NCBI GenBank assembly: GCA_019232625.1
Contig: JAFANP010000025.1
Coordinates: 1-64,000, forward strand
DNA length: 64,000 nucleotides
Direction: 5' to 3'
From: Alphaproteobacteria bacterium
GTDB lineage: Bacteria; Pseudomonadota; Alphaproteobacteria; Sphingomonadales; Sphingomonadaceae
This document shows, piece after piece, positions 56,346 to 64,000 of the stretch. The stretch's first letter is position 1; every line of letters starts with the position of its first letter. Under the pieces are notes generated by a model. That model did no database searches and was not told the origin of the DNA. It worked only from the letters and a program-made list of their open reading frames with translations. A program made the translations under genes and the position numbers.

Positions 56346-57161
56346 GTGCCTGAGCTGCCCGAGGTCGAGACCATCGTGCGCGGGCTCGCGCCCATGCTCG
56401 AGGGGCGCCGCCTGGTTCGGGTCGAGGCGCGGCGGGCGGACCTTCGCCGGGCCTTTCCGGCCGACCTTCGGCAAAGGCTTACCGGCGCCCGCGTCACCGG
56501 CCTCGGCCGCCGCGCCAAATACGGGCTGATCGACACCGACCGCGGCGACACCCTCGTCTTCCACCTCGGCATGTCGGGACGCTGGCGGATCGATCCCGAG
56601 GCGCTCGGGCCGCACGACCATCTCCTCCTCGAGACGGACGAGGGGCGGCGGGCGGTGCTCAACGATCCGCGCCGCTTCGGCTCGGTCGACCTCGTCGCGA
56701 CCGCCGCGCTGCCGCAATGGGAGGCGCTCGCCAGGATGGGCCCGGAGCCGCTCGGCGCCGAGTTCGACGCCGCCTATCTCCTGCGCGCGCTGGAGGGCCG
56801 CTCGGCGCCCATAAAGGCGATGCTGCTCGACCAGCGGATCGTCGCCGGGCTCGGCAACATCTACGTCTGCGAGGCGCTGCATCTGGCGGGGATCGCCCCC
56901 TCGCGCGCCGCCGGCCGGATCTCGCGGCCGCGGCTGGAGCGGCTGGTCGAGGCGATCCGCGCCGTCCTCGCCGCCGCGATCGAGGCGGGGGGCTCGTCGC
57001 TCCGCGACTATGCGCGGCCGTCTGGCGAGCTCGGCTATTTCTCGAAGCAATGGCGGGTCTACGGGCGGGAAGGGGAGGCGTGCACGTGCGGCGGGCCGAT
57101 TCGCCGGCGGAACGACTCGGGCCGTTCCACCTTCTTCTGCCCCCGCTGCCAGCGCAGTTGA
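56346..57161 (+). CDS. mutM: Formamidopyrimidine-DNA glycosylase
   Basis: This 271-residue bifunctional glycosylase/AP lyase removes oxidised purines such as 8-oxoguanine. The catalytic N-terminus MPELPEVETIVRGLAP (proline nucleophile after Met removal, E3) starts at a GTG. The helix-two-turn-helix DQRIVAGLGNIYVCEALHLA and the C-terminal zinc finger (CTCGGPIRRRNDSGRSTFFC) are complete. It is divergent from ubiE by 91 bp. Confidence 0.97.
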   Translation: MPELPEVETIVRGLAPMLEGRRLVRVEARRADLRRAFPADLRQRLTGARVTGLGRRAKYGLIDTDRGDTLVFHLGMSGRWRIDPEALGPHDHLLLETDEGRRAVLNDPRRFGSVDLVATAALPQWEALARMGPEPLGAEFDAAYLLRALEGRSAPIKAMLLDQRIVAGLGNIYVCEALHLAGIAPSRAAGRISRPRLERLVEAIRAVLAAAIEAGGSSLRDYARPSGELGYFSKQWRVYGREGEACTCGGPIRRRNDSGRSTFFCPRCQRS

Positions 57162-57259
57162 GGTTGACCTTTGCCCCGGCCTCACGTAGAGGCGGCCCCC
57201 GAGCGGGTGCGGTGGATTTCCGTGCCCCTTTTTCTTGAGAGATAAGAGGCACTTCGAAG

Positions 57260-57523
57260 ATGGCGAACACGCCGCAGGCAAAGAAACGCATCCGCCGCAA
57301 CACCCGCCGGGCGACGATCAACCGCAACCGCGTCAGCCGCATCCGCACCTACGTCAAGCAGGTCGAGGCGGCGATCGAGGCGGGCGACAAGGCGAGCGCG
57401 CTCGCCGCCATCGCCCAGGTCCAGCCCGAGCTCGCCCGCGGCGTGTCGAAGGGCGTGCTCCACAAGAACACCGCGGCGCGGAAATTTTCGCGTCTCACAC
57501 GGCGTATCGCGGCGCTCGCCTAA
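57260..57523 (+). CDS. rpsT: 30S ribosomal protein S20
   Basis: This 87-residue basic helical protein binds 16S rRNA. It begins [20 protein letters not shown] and continues [19 protein letters not shown], with the conserved C-terminal [26 protein letters not shown] lies ~12 nt before the ATG. It is followed by a strong terminator and then dnaA, the usual alphaproteobacterial order. Confidence 0.97.
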   Translation: MANTPQAKKRIRRNTRRATINRNRVSRIRTYVKQVEAAIEAGDKASALAAIAQVQPELARGVSKGVLHKNTAARKFSRLTRRIAALA

Positions 57524-57545
57524 GCGCCTCTAAAGTTTTCCAAAC

Positions 57546-57576
57546 AGCCCGCCGGACGGCCTCCGGCGGGCTTTTT
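57546..57576 (+). terminator. Rho-independent terminator after rpsT
   Basis: AGCCCGCCGG and CCGGCGGGCT form a perfect 10-bp stem around a 7-nt loop, followed by TTTTT. It lies 22 bp after the rpsT stop. Confidence 0.93.
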
Positions 57577-57906
57577 CGTGCCCCAAAAGAACACAGCGCG
57601 AAACCCAAGGAATCCCGGCGATTCGCGCCTCGCAGCTGGGGCGCGATCCGCAGTTTTCCGCCATTTTTCGCGGCAGTGGCGGAAATGCGTTGTCAACGCA
57701 TTTTTTTCATAAAAACGTCATCAAGGCCCCTTGATCGGCGGCCCTCCAGCTTCCTAAAAAGCCCTCTCCGGCGGGGCGAATCTCCTGCCGGACGCCACAG
57801 CAAGAACGATTACGCGAATCGGCTCGTCCGGGGGGTGGAGCCGTGCGCGGGAGAGTGTTGCGTCTAAGGCCCGGAGTATAGAGGCCAAAGGAAGGGGGAT
57901 GCTTTC
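57577..57906 (+). promoter_or_regulatory. dnaA upstream region
   Basis: This 330-bp gap before dnaA is more AT-rich than its surroundings around 57655-57725. It contains a 21-bp palindrome at 57683-57703 (AAATGCGTTG-T-CAACGCATTT) followed by a T run and CATAAAAACG. I see no cluster of DnaA boxes, so I do not call an origin. The AT-rich part is a plausible promoter region for dnaA, but I cannot fix -35 and -10 boxes. GGAAGGGGG near 57891 may be the ribosome site. Confidence 0.5.
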
Positions 57907-59316
57907 GTGTCAGTGAAGCCGACGGGAGGCAGCGCTCACGAATGGCGTGCGGCGGTGGCGGGCGATCCGCTCCAGCACGCCTGGGATTCGATCCGCGCCG
58001 GCCTGCGGCGCGACTGCGGCGCGCGCACCTTCGACGGCTGGCTGCGCCCGATCGCGCTCGGCGCGTTCGACGCCGACACCGGCACGCTCAAGCTCGAGCT
58101 TCCCTCGCAGTTCATGGCCGATTGGGTGCAGACCCATTTCGCCGAGCGCCTCGCCTTGGCGTGGGGCGCCGCCTTCCCGTCGGTCCGCCAGATACTGATC
58201 GGGGTGGGCGCCAACGCGCCGCGCACCGCGGCCGTCGTCGAGATACCGGCGCCGCCCCGCTCCGAGGAGCCGGAGGCGAAGGACGGCCTCTACGCGGTGG
58301 CGCTGGAGCCGCGCTACCGGTTCGAGAATTTCGTCGTCGGCAAGGCCAACGAGGTGGCGTTCAACGCCTCGCGCACGCTCGCCACGGCGAAGGACGTCGC
58401 GTTCAACCCGCTGTTCCTCCACGGCGGCACCGGGCGCGGCAAAACCCATCTCCTCCATGCCATCGGCCACGAATTCCACCGCCTGCGCCCCCGCGCCAAG
58501 ATCATCTACATGTCGGCCGAGAAGTTCATGGTCGAGTTCGTCGCCGCCCTTCGCGCCAACGAGACCATCCAGTTCAAGCAGCAGCTGCGCTCCGCCGACC
58601 TGCTGATGATCGACGACGTCCAGTTCATCGCCGGCAAGGAATCGACCCAGGAAGAATTCTTCCACACGATGAACGAGATCATCTCGGCCGGGCGCCGGCT
58701 CGTCATCTCCTCGGACCGGGCGCCGCAGGATCTGGACGGGATCGAGCCGCGAATCCTCTCGCGCCTCTCCTGGGGCCTCGTCGCCGACATCAACCAGGCC
58801 GATCTGGAGCTCAGGCTCAACATCATCCTCAAGAAGCTGGAGGCGCTGCCCGAGGTGCAGGTCCCCGACGAGGTGGTGATGTTCCTCGCCAAGCGGATCA
58901 GCTCCAACGTCCGCGAGCTGGAGGGCGCGCTCAACCGGATCGCCGCCTACGCCTCGATGCAGAACCGCGCGATCGACCTCGATTTCGTCGGCGAGGTGCT
59001 CGCCTCGACGCTGCGCGCCAACCAGCGGCGCATCTCCATCGACGAGATCCAGACCCGCGTCTCCGAGCATTACCGCATCCGCAAGGCGGAGATGACCTCG
59101 GCCCGCCGCGCCCGAGAGGTGGCCCGTCCGCGCCAGGTGGCGATGTACCTTTCGAAGCAGCTGACGCCGCGCTCGCTGCCGGAGATCGGCCGGCGCTTCG
59201 GCGGCCGCGACCACACCACGGTGATCCACGCCGTCCGTCAGATCGAGAAGCTGCGCGCGCAGGATCCGGAGCTCGATTCGGACATTCGCCTGCTCACCCG
59301 TCAGCTCGAAAGCTGA
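57907..59316 (+). CDS. dnaA: Chromosomal replication initiator protein DnaA
   Basis: This 469-residue AAA+ protein initiates replication. Domain I is N-terminal ([20 protein letters not shown]). The AAA+ domain starts near [16 protein letters not shown], with Walker [14 protein letters not shown] and Walker [10 protein letters not shown]. Domain IV has the DnaA-box recognition signature [16 protein letters not shown]. The start is a GTG at 57907. A short YdcZ-type gene follows 25 bp downstream. Confidence 0.97.
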   Translation: MSVKPTGGSAHEWRAAVAGDPLQHAWDSIRAGLRRDCGARTFDGWLRPIALGAFDADTGTLKLELPSQFMADWVQTHFAERLALAWGAAFPSVRQILIGVGANAPRTAAVVEIPAPPRSEEPEAKDGLYAVALEPRYRFENFVVGKANEVAFNASRTLATAKDVAFNPLFLHGGTGRGKTHLLHAIGHEFHRLRPRAKIIYMSAEKFMVEFVAALRANETIQFKQQLRSADLLMIDDVQFIAGKESTQEEFFHTMNEIISAGRRLVISSDRAPQDLDGIEPRILSRLSWGLVADINQADLELRLNIILKKLEALPEVQVPDEVVMFLAKRISSNVRELEGALNRIAAYASMQNRAIDLDFVGEVLASTLRANQRRISIDEIQTRVSEHYRIRKAEMTSARRAREVARPRQVAMYLSKQLTPRSLPEIGRRFGGRDHTTVIHAVRQIEKLRAQDPELDSDIRLLTRQLES

Positions 59317-59341
59317 ACCGGCGTCCCGCCGTTCCGGGCCG

Positions 59342-59788
59342 ATGAACCCGCTCGCCCTCTTCGCCCTGGCCGGCGCCGTGGTCAGCGGCATGTTCATCGC
59401 CGTCCAGGCGCCCACCAACGCGCTTCTCGCCCGCGGCGTCGGGTCGCCGGTCAACGCCGCCTTGGTGTCGTTCGCTGTGGGGACGGTGGCTCTGCTCGCG
59501 GTCGCCTCCGCGCTCGGGGTCCGTCCCGCCTGGGGCGCGGCGAGGGCTCTTCCCTGGTACGCCTGGACCGGCGGCCTCTACGGCGCCGTCTTCGTCGCCT
59601 GCGCCGCCTTCGCCGCGCCGCGGCTCGGAATCACCTACTTCCTGATGGTGGCGATCGCCGGCCAGCTCGCAATGGCCCTGTTCCTCGACCGGATCGGCGC
59701 GTTCGGCCTCGCCCCGGTGCCGATCGGCCCCGCCCGCCTCGCCGGAATCGCCCTCGTCCTCGCCGGCGTCTTCCTGGTCCGGCGCTAG
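59342..59788 (+). CDS. YdcZ/DUF606-family DMT membrane protein
   Basis: This 148-residue protein has about five hydrophobic helices and matches the YdcZ (DUF606) branch of the drug/metabolite transporter superfamily: AGAVVSGMFIAVQAPTNALL, NAALVSFAVGTVALL and PRLGITYFLMVAIAGQLAMAL, then the C-terminal RLAGIALVLAGVFLVRR. The substrate is unknown. It is 25 bp from dnaA and is followed by a short palindromic repeat. Confidence 0.85.
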   Translation: MNPLALFALAGAVVSGMFIAVQAPTNALLARGVGSPVNAALVSFAVGTVALLAVASALGVRPAWGAARALPWYAWTGGLYGAVFVACAAFAAPRLGITYFLMVAIAGQLAMALFLDRIGAFGLAPVPIGPARLAGIALVLAGVFLVRR

Positions 59789-59794
59789 GAAGAA

Positions 59795-59834
59795 TGGGGA
59801 CACGTACTTTTTAGCTGAAAAGTACGTGTCCCCA
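59795..59834. repeat. GGGGAC-ended palindromic repeat (short copy)
   Basis: TGGGGACACGTACTTTT pairs with AAAAGTACGTGTCCCCA around a 6-nt loop: 17-bp arms with no mismatch. It shares the GGGGAC end and the overall design with the repeat at 32972-33049. It lies between the YdcZ gene and the TraB/GumN gene, which are convergent, so it could also act as a terminator-like hairpin. Confidence 0.92.
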
Positions 59835-59838
59835 AATC

Positions 59839-60792
59839 TCACTCCTTCCAGCGCGGTCCCTGTATGTCGAAGCCCGCGGCTTCCAGGCCGTCGAGGATCC
59901 CGCCTTTCGCCGCGAGCGAGCCGAGGCTGAGCACCGCCACCGTCACCTCGGGCTCGCCGAGCAGCTGCTTCATCCGCCCGGTGAGGCCGTCTCCCGGCTC
60001 GGCGACCACCGCGTCCGGCCAGCATTGGCGTCCCGCCGCCTCGATCGGCGAGGCGAGCACCGCCTGGACGCGCCGCGCCGCCCACGCGTCCGAGCGGGCC
60101 TGGAACTCCGCCGGCCCGGCTTCGGCCACGGCGATCGCGGCGTGCAGGCAGGGCAGGTGCTCCTCCGGCCGGGAGGCGAACAGGTCCTTGATCAGCGGCT
60201 TGGCCTTGGAGCGGGGCATCGGCACGAGCGCGAGCTTGTACCGCTTGATCGTGCGCAGGACGTAGTCGGCGGGGCTGCGGCCGAACTTGACGCCGTCCCG
60301 GGCGCGGTCGCGCAGGTCGTTGGCGAGGTGGAGCGGGTGGCGCCCGTCATAATCCCTGCGCACCATGCCCCGCCCGGCGAGCGCCGCCAGCCGGCGCATG
60401 TCGTCCGGCCGCGCCATCGCGGAAAGCCTCCGTCCCTTCGGCAGGCTGCCCATCTTGTTATATTTCGCGAGCCAGCCGATCACCGAGAAAGGCGAGGCGG
60501 TGTAGCCGTGGGCTTCGGGGAAGACGACCCGGTCGGCCTTTCGAAGCGCCTCGGTGAGCGCTTCCGGATCCCATTTCGTGGTCTTCGAGACCCCGCCGAT
60601 GGCGCCGACCAGCACCAGGGTCGTGGTCTCGCTGCGCACCGTCCACAGCGGGATTCCGCTGCGCCGCCCGGTGACGACGATGTCGTTCACATGCGCCTGC
60701 TCCGCCTGTGCCGGCGGCTGCGCCGATGCCGAGGGCGGCGCGCCCGCCATCATGACGGCCAGGACGGCCGCCGCTCCCGAAGCTCCCTTCAT
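59839..60792 (-). CDS. TraB/GumN-family protein lacking the conserved histidines
   Basis: This 317-residue exported protein (signal peptide to ~residue 24, ASAQ) has the TraB/GumN layout: IPLWTVRSETTTLVLVGAIGG near the N-terminus (20-residue excerpt), a conserved Glu in RVVFPEAHGY, and the C-terminal AVLSLGSLAAKGGILDGLEA. The usual GxxH motifs at both ends are replaced by GAIG and LGSL, so the putative metal-binding histidines are absent. It may be an inactive or specialised clade. The function of the family is poorly defined. Confidence 0.78.
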   Translation of the reverse strand: MKGASGAAAVLAVMMAGAPPSASAQPPAQAEQAHVNDIVVTGRRSGIPLWTVRSETTTLVLVGAIGGVSKTTKWDPEALTEALRKADRVVFPEAHGYTASPFSVIGWLAKYNKMGSLPKGRRLSAMARPDDMRRLAALAGRGMVRRDYDGRHPLHLANDLRDRARDGVKFGRSPADYVLRTIKRYKLALVPMPRSKAKPLIKDLFASRPEEHLPCLHAAIAVAEAGPAEFQARSDAWAARRVQAVLASPIEAAGRQCWPDAVVAEPGDGLTGRMKQLLGEPEVTVAVLSLGSLAAKGGILDGLEAAGFDIQGPRWKE

Positions 60793-60960
60793 TCACCCTC
60801 CCCGGATGCCTGGACCCCTGCCGCCTGGAGAGGTCGCGGCCCGCTCCTGAACGCCCGTTGAACGCCGGAAGGAGAGCGGTTGACGGGGCGGAGGGCGGGC
60901 GCCACTCTGCCGCCTTCAAGACCCGCGTGGGGGCGCGGCGTCGGGCGGGGCGTGGTTGGC

Positions 60961-61617
60961 ATGGCGGACCTTCGCAAGCGAATCGAATCGCTCAGCCCGA
61001 GGCAGTTCCTGATCCTCTCCTACGTCGCTCAGCATATGAGCAGCCGGCAGATCGCGCGGCTGCTCGGCTCGAGCCCGGCGACGATCGACAGCCATATCGC
61101 CGCGGCGCTCCAGAAGCTCGGCCTGCGCAGCCGGCGCGAGGCGGCCCTTGCGATGATCGAGGAGGGGTTCGGGCCCACGATTCCCGATCCGGGGCTCGCG
61201 GCCGGATCGGGCGAAGCTCACCATGGTGGCGAGGCACCATCCAATCGCCCCTTATTGCCGGAGTCGGCCCCCGCAGCTAATCCTGCTTCGACGGGCCGTG
61301 GTGTTGCCCGGGCTTCGGAAGGAAACGGCCATGAAGCGCCGCCAATTCCGGTCCAATCGGGGATGGGCCGGGTCATCCTGCGTTGTCTGCTCGACGCGTT
61401 CTACATCATCCTTTTCTTCGCCGTCATGTCCGCCGTGGCGTTCGGAGCGCATTGGATCGTCGGGCGGTGCGAAGATTGGCAGGTGGATTCTTTCGTTTGC
61501 GCCGTACTCCGGTCGGTCAGCTATGCGCTGGTCCTTCTCGACGCGGTCGGAGTCGTCACGGCGACCGGCCTGCTCACCTACCGCTTCATCCGGGCGATCG
61601 TGAGGGTGGAGGACTGA
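60961..61617 (+). CDS. LuxR-type helix-turn-helix protein with C-terminal membrane helices
   Basis: This 218-residue protein starts at the ATG at 60961. Residues ~8-70 are a GerE/LuxR-type HTH (ESLSPRQFLILSYVAQ, SSRQIARLLGSSPATIDSH, LQKLGLRSRREA). A long disordered Gly/Pro/Ala linker follows. Two hydrophobic segments lie at ~143-172 and ~185-214. There is no receiver or sensor domain at the N-terminus. A membrane-tethered DNA-binding protein is unusual but plausible. It is coupled to the small gene downstream (TGATG). Confidence 0.8.
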   Translation: MADLRKRIESLSPRQFLILSYVAQHMSSRQIARLLGSSPATIDSHIAAALQKLGLRSRREAALAMIEEGFGPTIPDPGLAAGSGEAHHGGEAPSNRPLLPESAPAANPASTGRGVARASEGNGHEAPPIPVQSGMGRVILRCLLDAFYIILFFAVMSAVAFGAHWIVGRCEDWQVDSFVCAVLRSVSYALVLLDAVGVVTATGLLTYRFIRAIVRVED

Positions 61618-61805
61618 TGGACGTGCCCGGCAAGCCGACGCCGCTCCGGTTCAGGGACATCGCCCGCGAGGAGTTCTGGATCGTCGCCCGCTCCTTCTTC
61701 GCCCCGGTCTACGGCACCCTGCTCGTGTGGCGGCGCCTGGCGCGGCTGACCCGGAGGGTCGACCGCCCGGCGGCCGGCGGAAGGCCGCTGCAGCCGGCCG
61801 AGTGA
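61617..61805 (+). CDS. Small membrane-associated protein coupled to the LuxR-type gene
   Basis: This 62-residue protein starts one base inside the stop of the LuxR-type gene (TGATG). It contains an amphipathic/hydrophobic stretch (FWIVARSFFAPVYGTLLVW, ~21-39) and a basic tail. No family is recognised. The overlap suggests co-translation and possibly partnership with the HTH membrane protein. Confidence 0.62.
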   Translation: MDVPGKPTPLRFRDIAREEFWIVARSFFAPVYGTLLVWRRLARLTRRVDRPAAGGRPLQPAE

Positions 61806-61825
61806 GCCCCGCGGCGAGGCCTCGC

Positions 61826-61865
61826 AAAAAAGGGGGGCCGGCGAACCGACCCCCCCTTTTTGGCG
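61826..61865. terminator. Bidirectional terminator
   Basis: AAAAAAGGGGGG and CCCCCCCTTTTT form a long stem around a short GC-rich centre (CCGGCGAACCGA). It separates the small membrane protein gene from the convergent DUF4136 gene, and the A and T runs allow use from both directions. Confidence 0.92.
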
Positions 61866-61878
61866 CGTCGTGCCTCCG

Positions 61879-62562
61879 TCAGCGCCGCGGCTGCGGGCGC
61901 TCCGGGGCGACGGTGATTCGAACCTGCTCGCCGCTATTGCCGGGGAAGCCGGTGAACATCGCCTCGACGAGGTTGGGGACCAGCACGCGCAAGTCGTCGC
62001 TTCGCGAACGCGCCTTGGCCGTTCCCTCGAACACCGACTGGCCGTCGGCCGTGCGCTTGATATCCATGTCGAGGAAGCTGGTGTAGACGGTGTAGACGTC
62101 GATGTCCCGGCCGCCGAAGAAGAATGGGTCGTCCCAGCCCCAGTAGAAGGGCGAGCGGAAGCCGCGGCCGTAGCCGAAGCGCGAGTAGAAGGGCCGGTAG
62201 CCGAGCCCGCCATAGGCGCCGAACCCGCCGTAGCGGCCGAAGCTCGGGCCCCAGTCGACCACCTGCTGCTTGCCGTTGTCGACGCCGTAATCGAGCGAGA
62301 CGACCAGGGTCGCCGCTTGGGGCGAGGGCGCCTCGGTGTAGCCGAGCTCGGTCAGGTGCCGGCGGACGAGGTCGGCATATTGGGCGAATTCCAGGCCGCC
62401 GCGATCGGCCGGGTCGGCCGCCTGGATGGCGAAGCTCTGGCCCTGCGGCGCGGGCATCGCCTGGAAGCGGGAGACCTGAGCGGGAAAGCCGGTGGCGCAG
62501 CCGCCGAGCGCGAGCAGCGCAACGGGGGCGGCGAGGGTGAGCAGTCTCTTCGAAAGCGACAT
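61879..62562 (-). CDS. DUF4136-family lipoprotein
   Basis: This 227-residue protein has a lipoprotein signal (LALGGC, lipobox Cys at 22). The DUF4136 pattern follows: an early VSRF strand, FAIQAADPADRGGLEFAQYA, LVRRHLTELGYTEA and LVVSLDYGV, a Gly/Tyr/Phe-rich middle, and a C-terminal LVPNLVEAMFTGFPGNSG. The family is of unknown function and is likely outer-membrane-associated. It lies between the bidirectional terminator and murJ. Confidence 0.88.
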   Translation of the reverse strand: MSLSKRLLTLAAPVALLALGGCATGFPAQVSRFQAMPAPQGQSFAIQAADPADRGGLEFAQYADLVRRHLTELGYTEAPSPQAATLVVSLDYGVDNGKQQVVDWGPSFGRYGGFGAYGGLGYRPFYSRFGYGRGFRSPFYWGWDDPFFFGGRDIDVYTVYTSFLDMDIKRTADGQSVFEGTAKARSRSDDLRVLVPNLVEAMFTGFPGNSGEQVRITVAPERPQPRR

Positions 62563-62686
62563 GGGAGGGGTGCCTTCTTTGGAACGGAGCCGTGGCTCTA
62601 ACTCTATAGGAAACGGAGCCTTTTAACAAAGAACGGCTGAACGGCGGCTGAAGGTCCGCTTTTCCCCGGCGGCCCGGCGGCCTCCT

Positions 62687-64000
62687 TCATCCTTCCACAT
62701 CAGTGGGTTGCGCCGTCCGCCTGCGGGCGCGCAGCAGCGCCGTGACGTCGCCGAGGCGGAACGCCCCGGTGACGAAGCAGGCGGCCGCGTAGACCGCCGC
62801 ACCGCCGCCGACCAGCGCGCCAAGCGCCAGCGCGCGCTCGGCGAGGGAGCGGGTCAGCCACGGGTCGGCGAAGGGCGCGAGCCAATGGACCGCGGCGCCC
62901 ATCAGCACGGCGGCGAGCGCGAGCCGGGGCAGGCGGCGCCTCAGCCGGCGGTCGGCCTCGAAATGGCCGCGGCCCTTGAGCGCGCGGTAGAGCATCCAGA
63001 CGTTGAGGCTGGAGGCGGCCGCGGTCGCCAAGGGCGGGCCGACATGGCCCATCCCCACTTGGGCCAGCAGCGGGATGAGGGTGACGTTGCCGACGAGGTT
63101 CACGCCGACGGAATAGAGGGCGTAGCGGACCGGCGTCCTGGTGTCGGCGCGGGCGTAGAAGCCCGGAGTCAGCACCTTGACGAGCACGTAGGAGGGAAGG
63201 CCGATCGAGAAGGCGCTGAGCGCCCAGGCGCAGCGTATCGTGTCGGCGGAGTCGAACTGGCCGTGCTGGAAGATGCCGCGGATGATCGGCTCGGCGGCGA
63301 AGATGAAGGCGGCGGTGGCGGGAAGGGTCAGGAACAGGGCCAGCTCGACTCCGCGATTCTGGGTCTCCATCGCCTCGGCGTCGCGGCCGGAGCCGAGCAG
63401 GCGCGAGACGGTGGGGAGGAGGATGGTGCCGAGGCCGATGCCGATCAGGCCGAGCGGGAGCTGGTTCAGCCGGTCGGCATAGTTGATCGCCGAGATCGAG
63501 CCTTCCCCCAGCAGGCCGCCCGCCAGCGCCGTCGAGACGATGAGGTTGATCTGCACCGCGCCGGCGCCCGTCGCGGCGGGGAGGATGAGCTTCATCAGCG
63601 CCTTTATCTCGTCGTCGAGCCTGGGCATGCGCAGCCTCAGGCTCACGCCGGCCCGCCGGCACGCGAACATAAGCCAGCCCAGCTGCAGGGCGCCGCCGAC
63701 GGTCACCGACACCGCCTGCGCCCGCGCCGTCTGGTAGGGATCGCCGCCGTGGAAGAACCACAAGGCGGTCACCATCGAGACGTTGAGCAGGATCGGCGCC
63801 GCCGCGTTGACCCAGAAGCGGTCCAGCGAATTGAGGATGCCGCCGAGCAGCGAGGCGAGGCTGATCAGCATGAGATAGGGGATCGTGATCCGCGAGAGGC
63901 TGACGACGAAGGCGAATTGCGCGTGGGTCGGCTGCTGGTGCTTGAAGCCGCCTGAAAGCGCCCAGGTGATCGGCCAGGCCGCGGCGATCATCGCCACGGT
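62687..64000 (-). CDS. murJ: Lipid II flippase MurJ (partial)
   Basis: The gene runs off the right edge, so the N-terminal part is missing; about 437 residues are seen. This MOP-superfamily membrane protein flips lipid II across the inner membrane for peptidoglycan synthesis. It is highly hydrophobic with many helices and MurJ/MviN signatures (SLSRITIPYLMLISLASLLGG, RLNQLPLGLIGIGLGTILLP, GIFQHGQFDSADT, LVKVLTPGFYARADTRTPV). The C-terminal two helices and a basic tail are present. Confidence 0.95.
   Translation of the reverse strand, partial: TVAMIAAAWPITWALSGGFKHQQPTHAQFAFVVSLSRITIPYLMLISLASLLGGILNSLDRFWVNAAAPILLNVSMVTALWFFHGGDPYQTARAQAVSVTVGGALQLGWLMFACRRAGVSLRLRMPRLDDEIKALMKLILPAATGAGAVQINLIVSTALAGGLLGEGSISAINYADRLNQLPLGLIGIGLGTILLPTVSRLLGSGRDAEAMETQNRGVELALFLTLPATAAFIFAAEPIIRGIFQHGQFDSADTIRCAWALSAFSIGLPSYVLVKVLTPGFYARADTRTPVRYALYSVGVNLVGNVTLIPLLAQVGMGHVGPPLATAAASSLNVWMLYRALKGRGHFEADRRLRRRLPRLALAAVLMGAAVHWLAPFADPWLTRSLAERALALGALVGGGAAVYAAACFVTGAFRLGDVTALLRARRRTAQPTDVEG

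Noticed and set aside
53991-57281. A 1096-codon minus-strand frame spanning ubiB, ubiE and mutM
   Set aside because: Only the 3' 515 codons (ubiB) have family similarity; the upstream part is out of frame with ubiE and antisense to mutM.
57524-57906. Chromosome origin next to dnaA
   Set aside because: No cluster of DnaA boxes or clear unwinding element could be found; in many Alphaproteobacteria oriC is not beside dnaA.

Overview
This window looks like a chromosomal segment of a sphingomonad (Alphaproteobacteria, Sphingomonadales). It is very GC-rich. It carries the ordered blocks mutM / ubiE-ubiB / coaBC-dut and rpsT-dnaA, an ALA synthase (C4 haem pathway), an alphaproteobacterial-type TopA, a glycine-riboswitch gcv operon, and the palindromic intergenic repeats typical of sphingomonads. 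Gene density is high, with many 1-8 bp start/stop overlaps. All identifications come from reading translated sequence and motifs; no database search was run.

Layout. 1-5821 (minus): Tad/Flp pilus assembly genes tadB(partial)-cpaE-cpaD-cpaC-cpaB-cpaA. 5871-7891: alpha/beta hydrolase and FAD amine-oxidoreductase pair. 8030-16481: accessory region with a 606-residue orphan protein convergent with a two-gene operon, an M48-type metallopeptidase and a 1821-residue multidomain helicase (pseudokinase-like, DUF4011, COG1112 helicase, Vsr-like nuclease fold, WGR). 16644-18798: rnhA, ispH, a lipoprotein. 18855-24782: tandem glycine riboswitch and gcvT-gcvH-(two extra genes)-gcvPA-gcvPB. 24865-27607: methyltransferase, PAP2 phosphatase, small proteins and a frameshifted ygiD-like dioxygenase. 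27894-31586: RTX protein probably exported by type I secretion. 31605-35158: tRNA-Lys, folK, family 5 uracil-DNA glycosylase, and aguA/aguB for putrescine synthesis. 35263-43863: S9 peptidase, rpsD, chorismate mutase, a GIY-YIG/TrmJ fusion, nrdR, glyA, rpiB, a Uma2 nuclease-fold protein, hemA. 43914-52172: murI, plsY, dprA, a DUF559 protein, topA, moeB/thiF-like, two tandem paralogues, dut. 52165-59316: coaBC, a MntA/HepT toxin-antitoxin pair, ubiB, ubiE, mutM, rpsT, dnaA. 59342-64000: a YdcZ-type membrane protein, a degenerate TraB/GumN protein, a LuxR-type HTH membrane protein with a small partner, a DUF4136 lipoprotein, and murJ (partial).

The most interesting points: (1) a GIY-YIG nuclease ORF bracketed by two direct copies of one composite palindromic repeat and inserted immediately 5' of trmJ, so that trmJ has no start codon of its own and reads as a fusion through translated repeat; (2) a second nuclease-fold ORF (DUF559) bracketed by a different repeat family between dprA and topA, suggesting a general repeat-plus-nuclease mobile unit; (3) the peptidase / pseudokinase-helicase-nuclease-WGR operon, a candidate defence or DNA-stress system; (4) a toxin-antitoxin pair embedded with overlapping start/stop codons between ubiB and coaBC.
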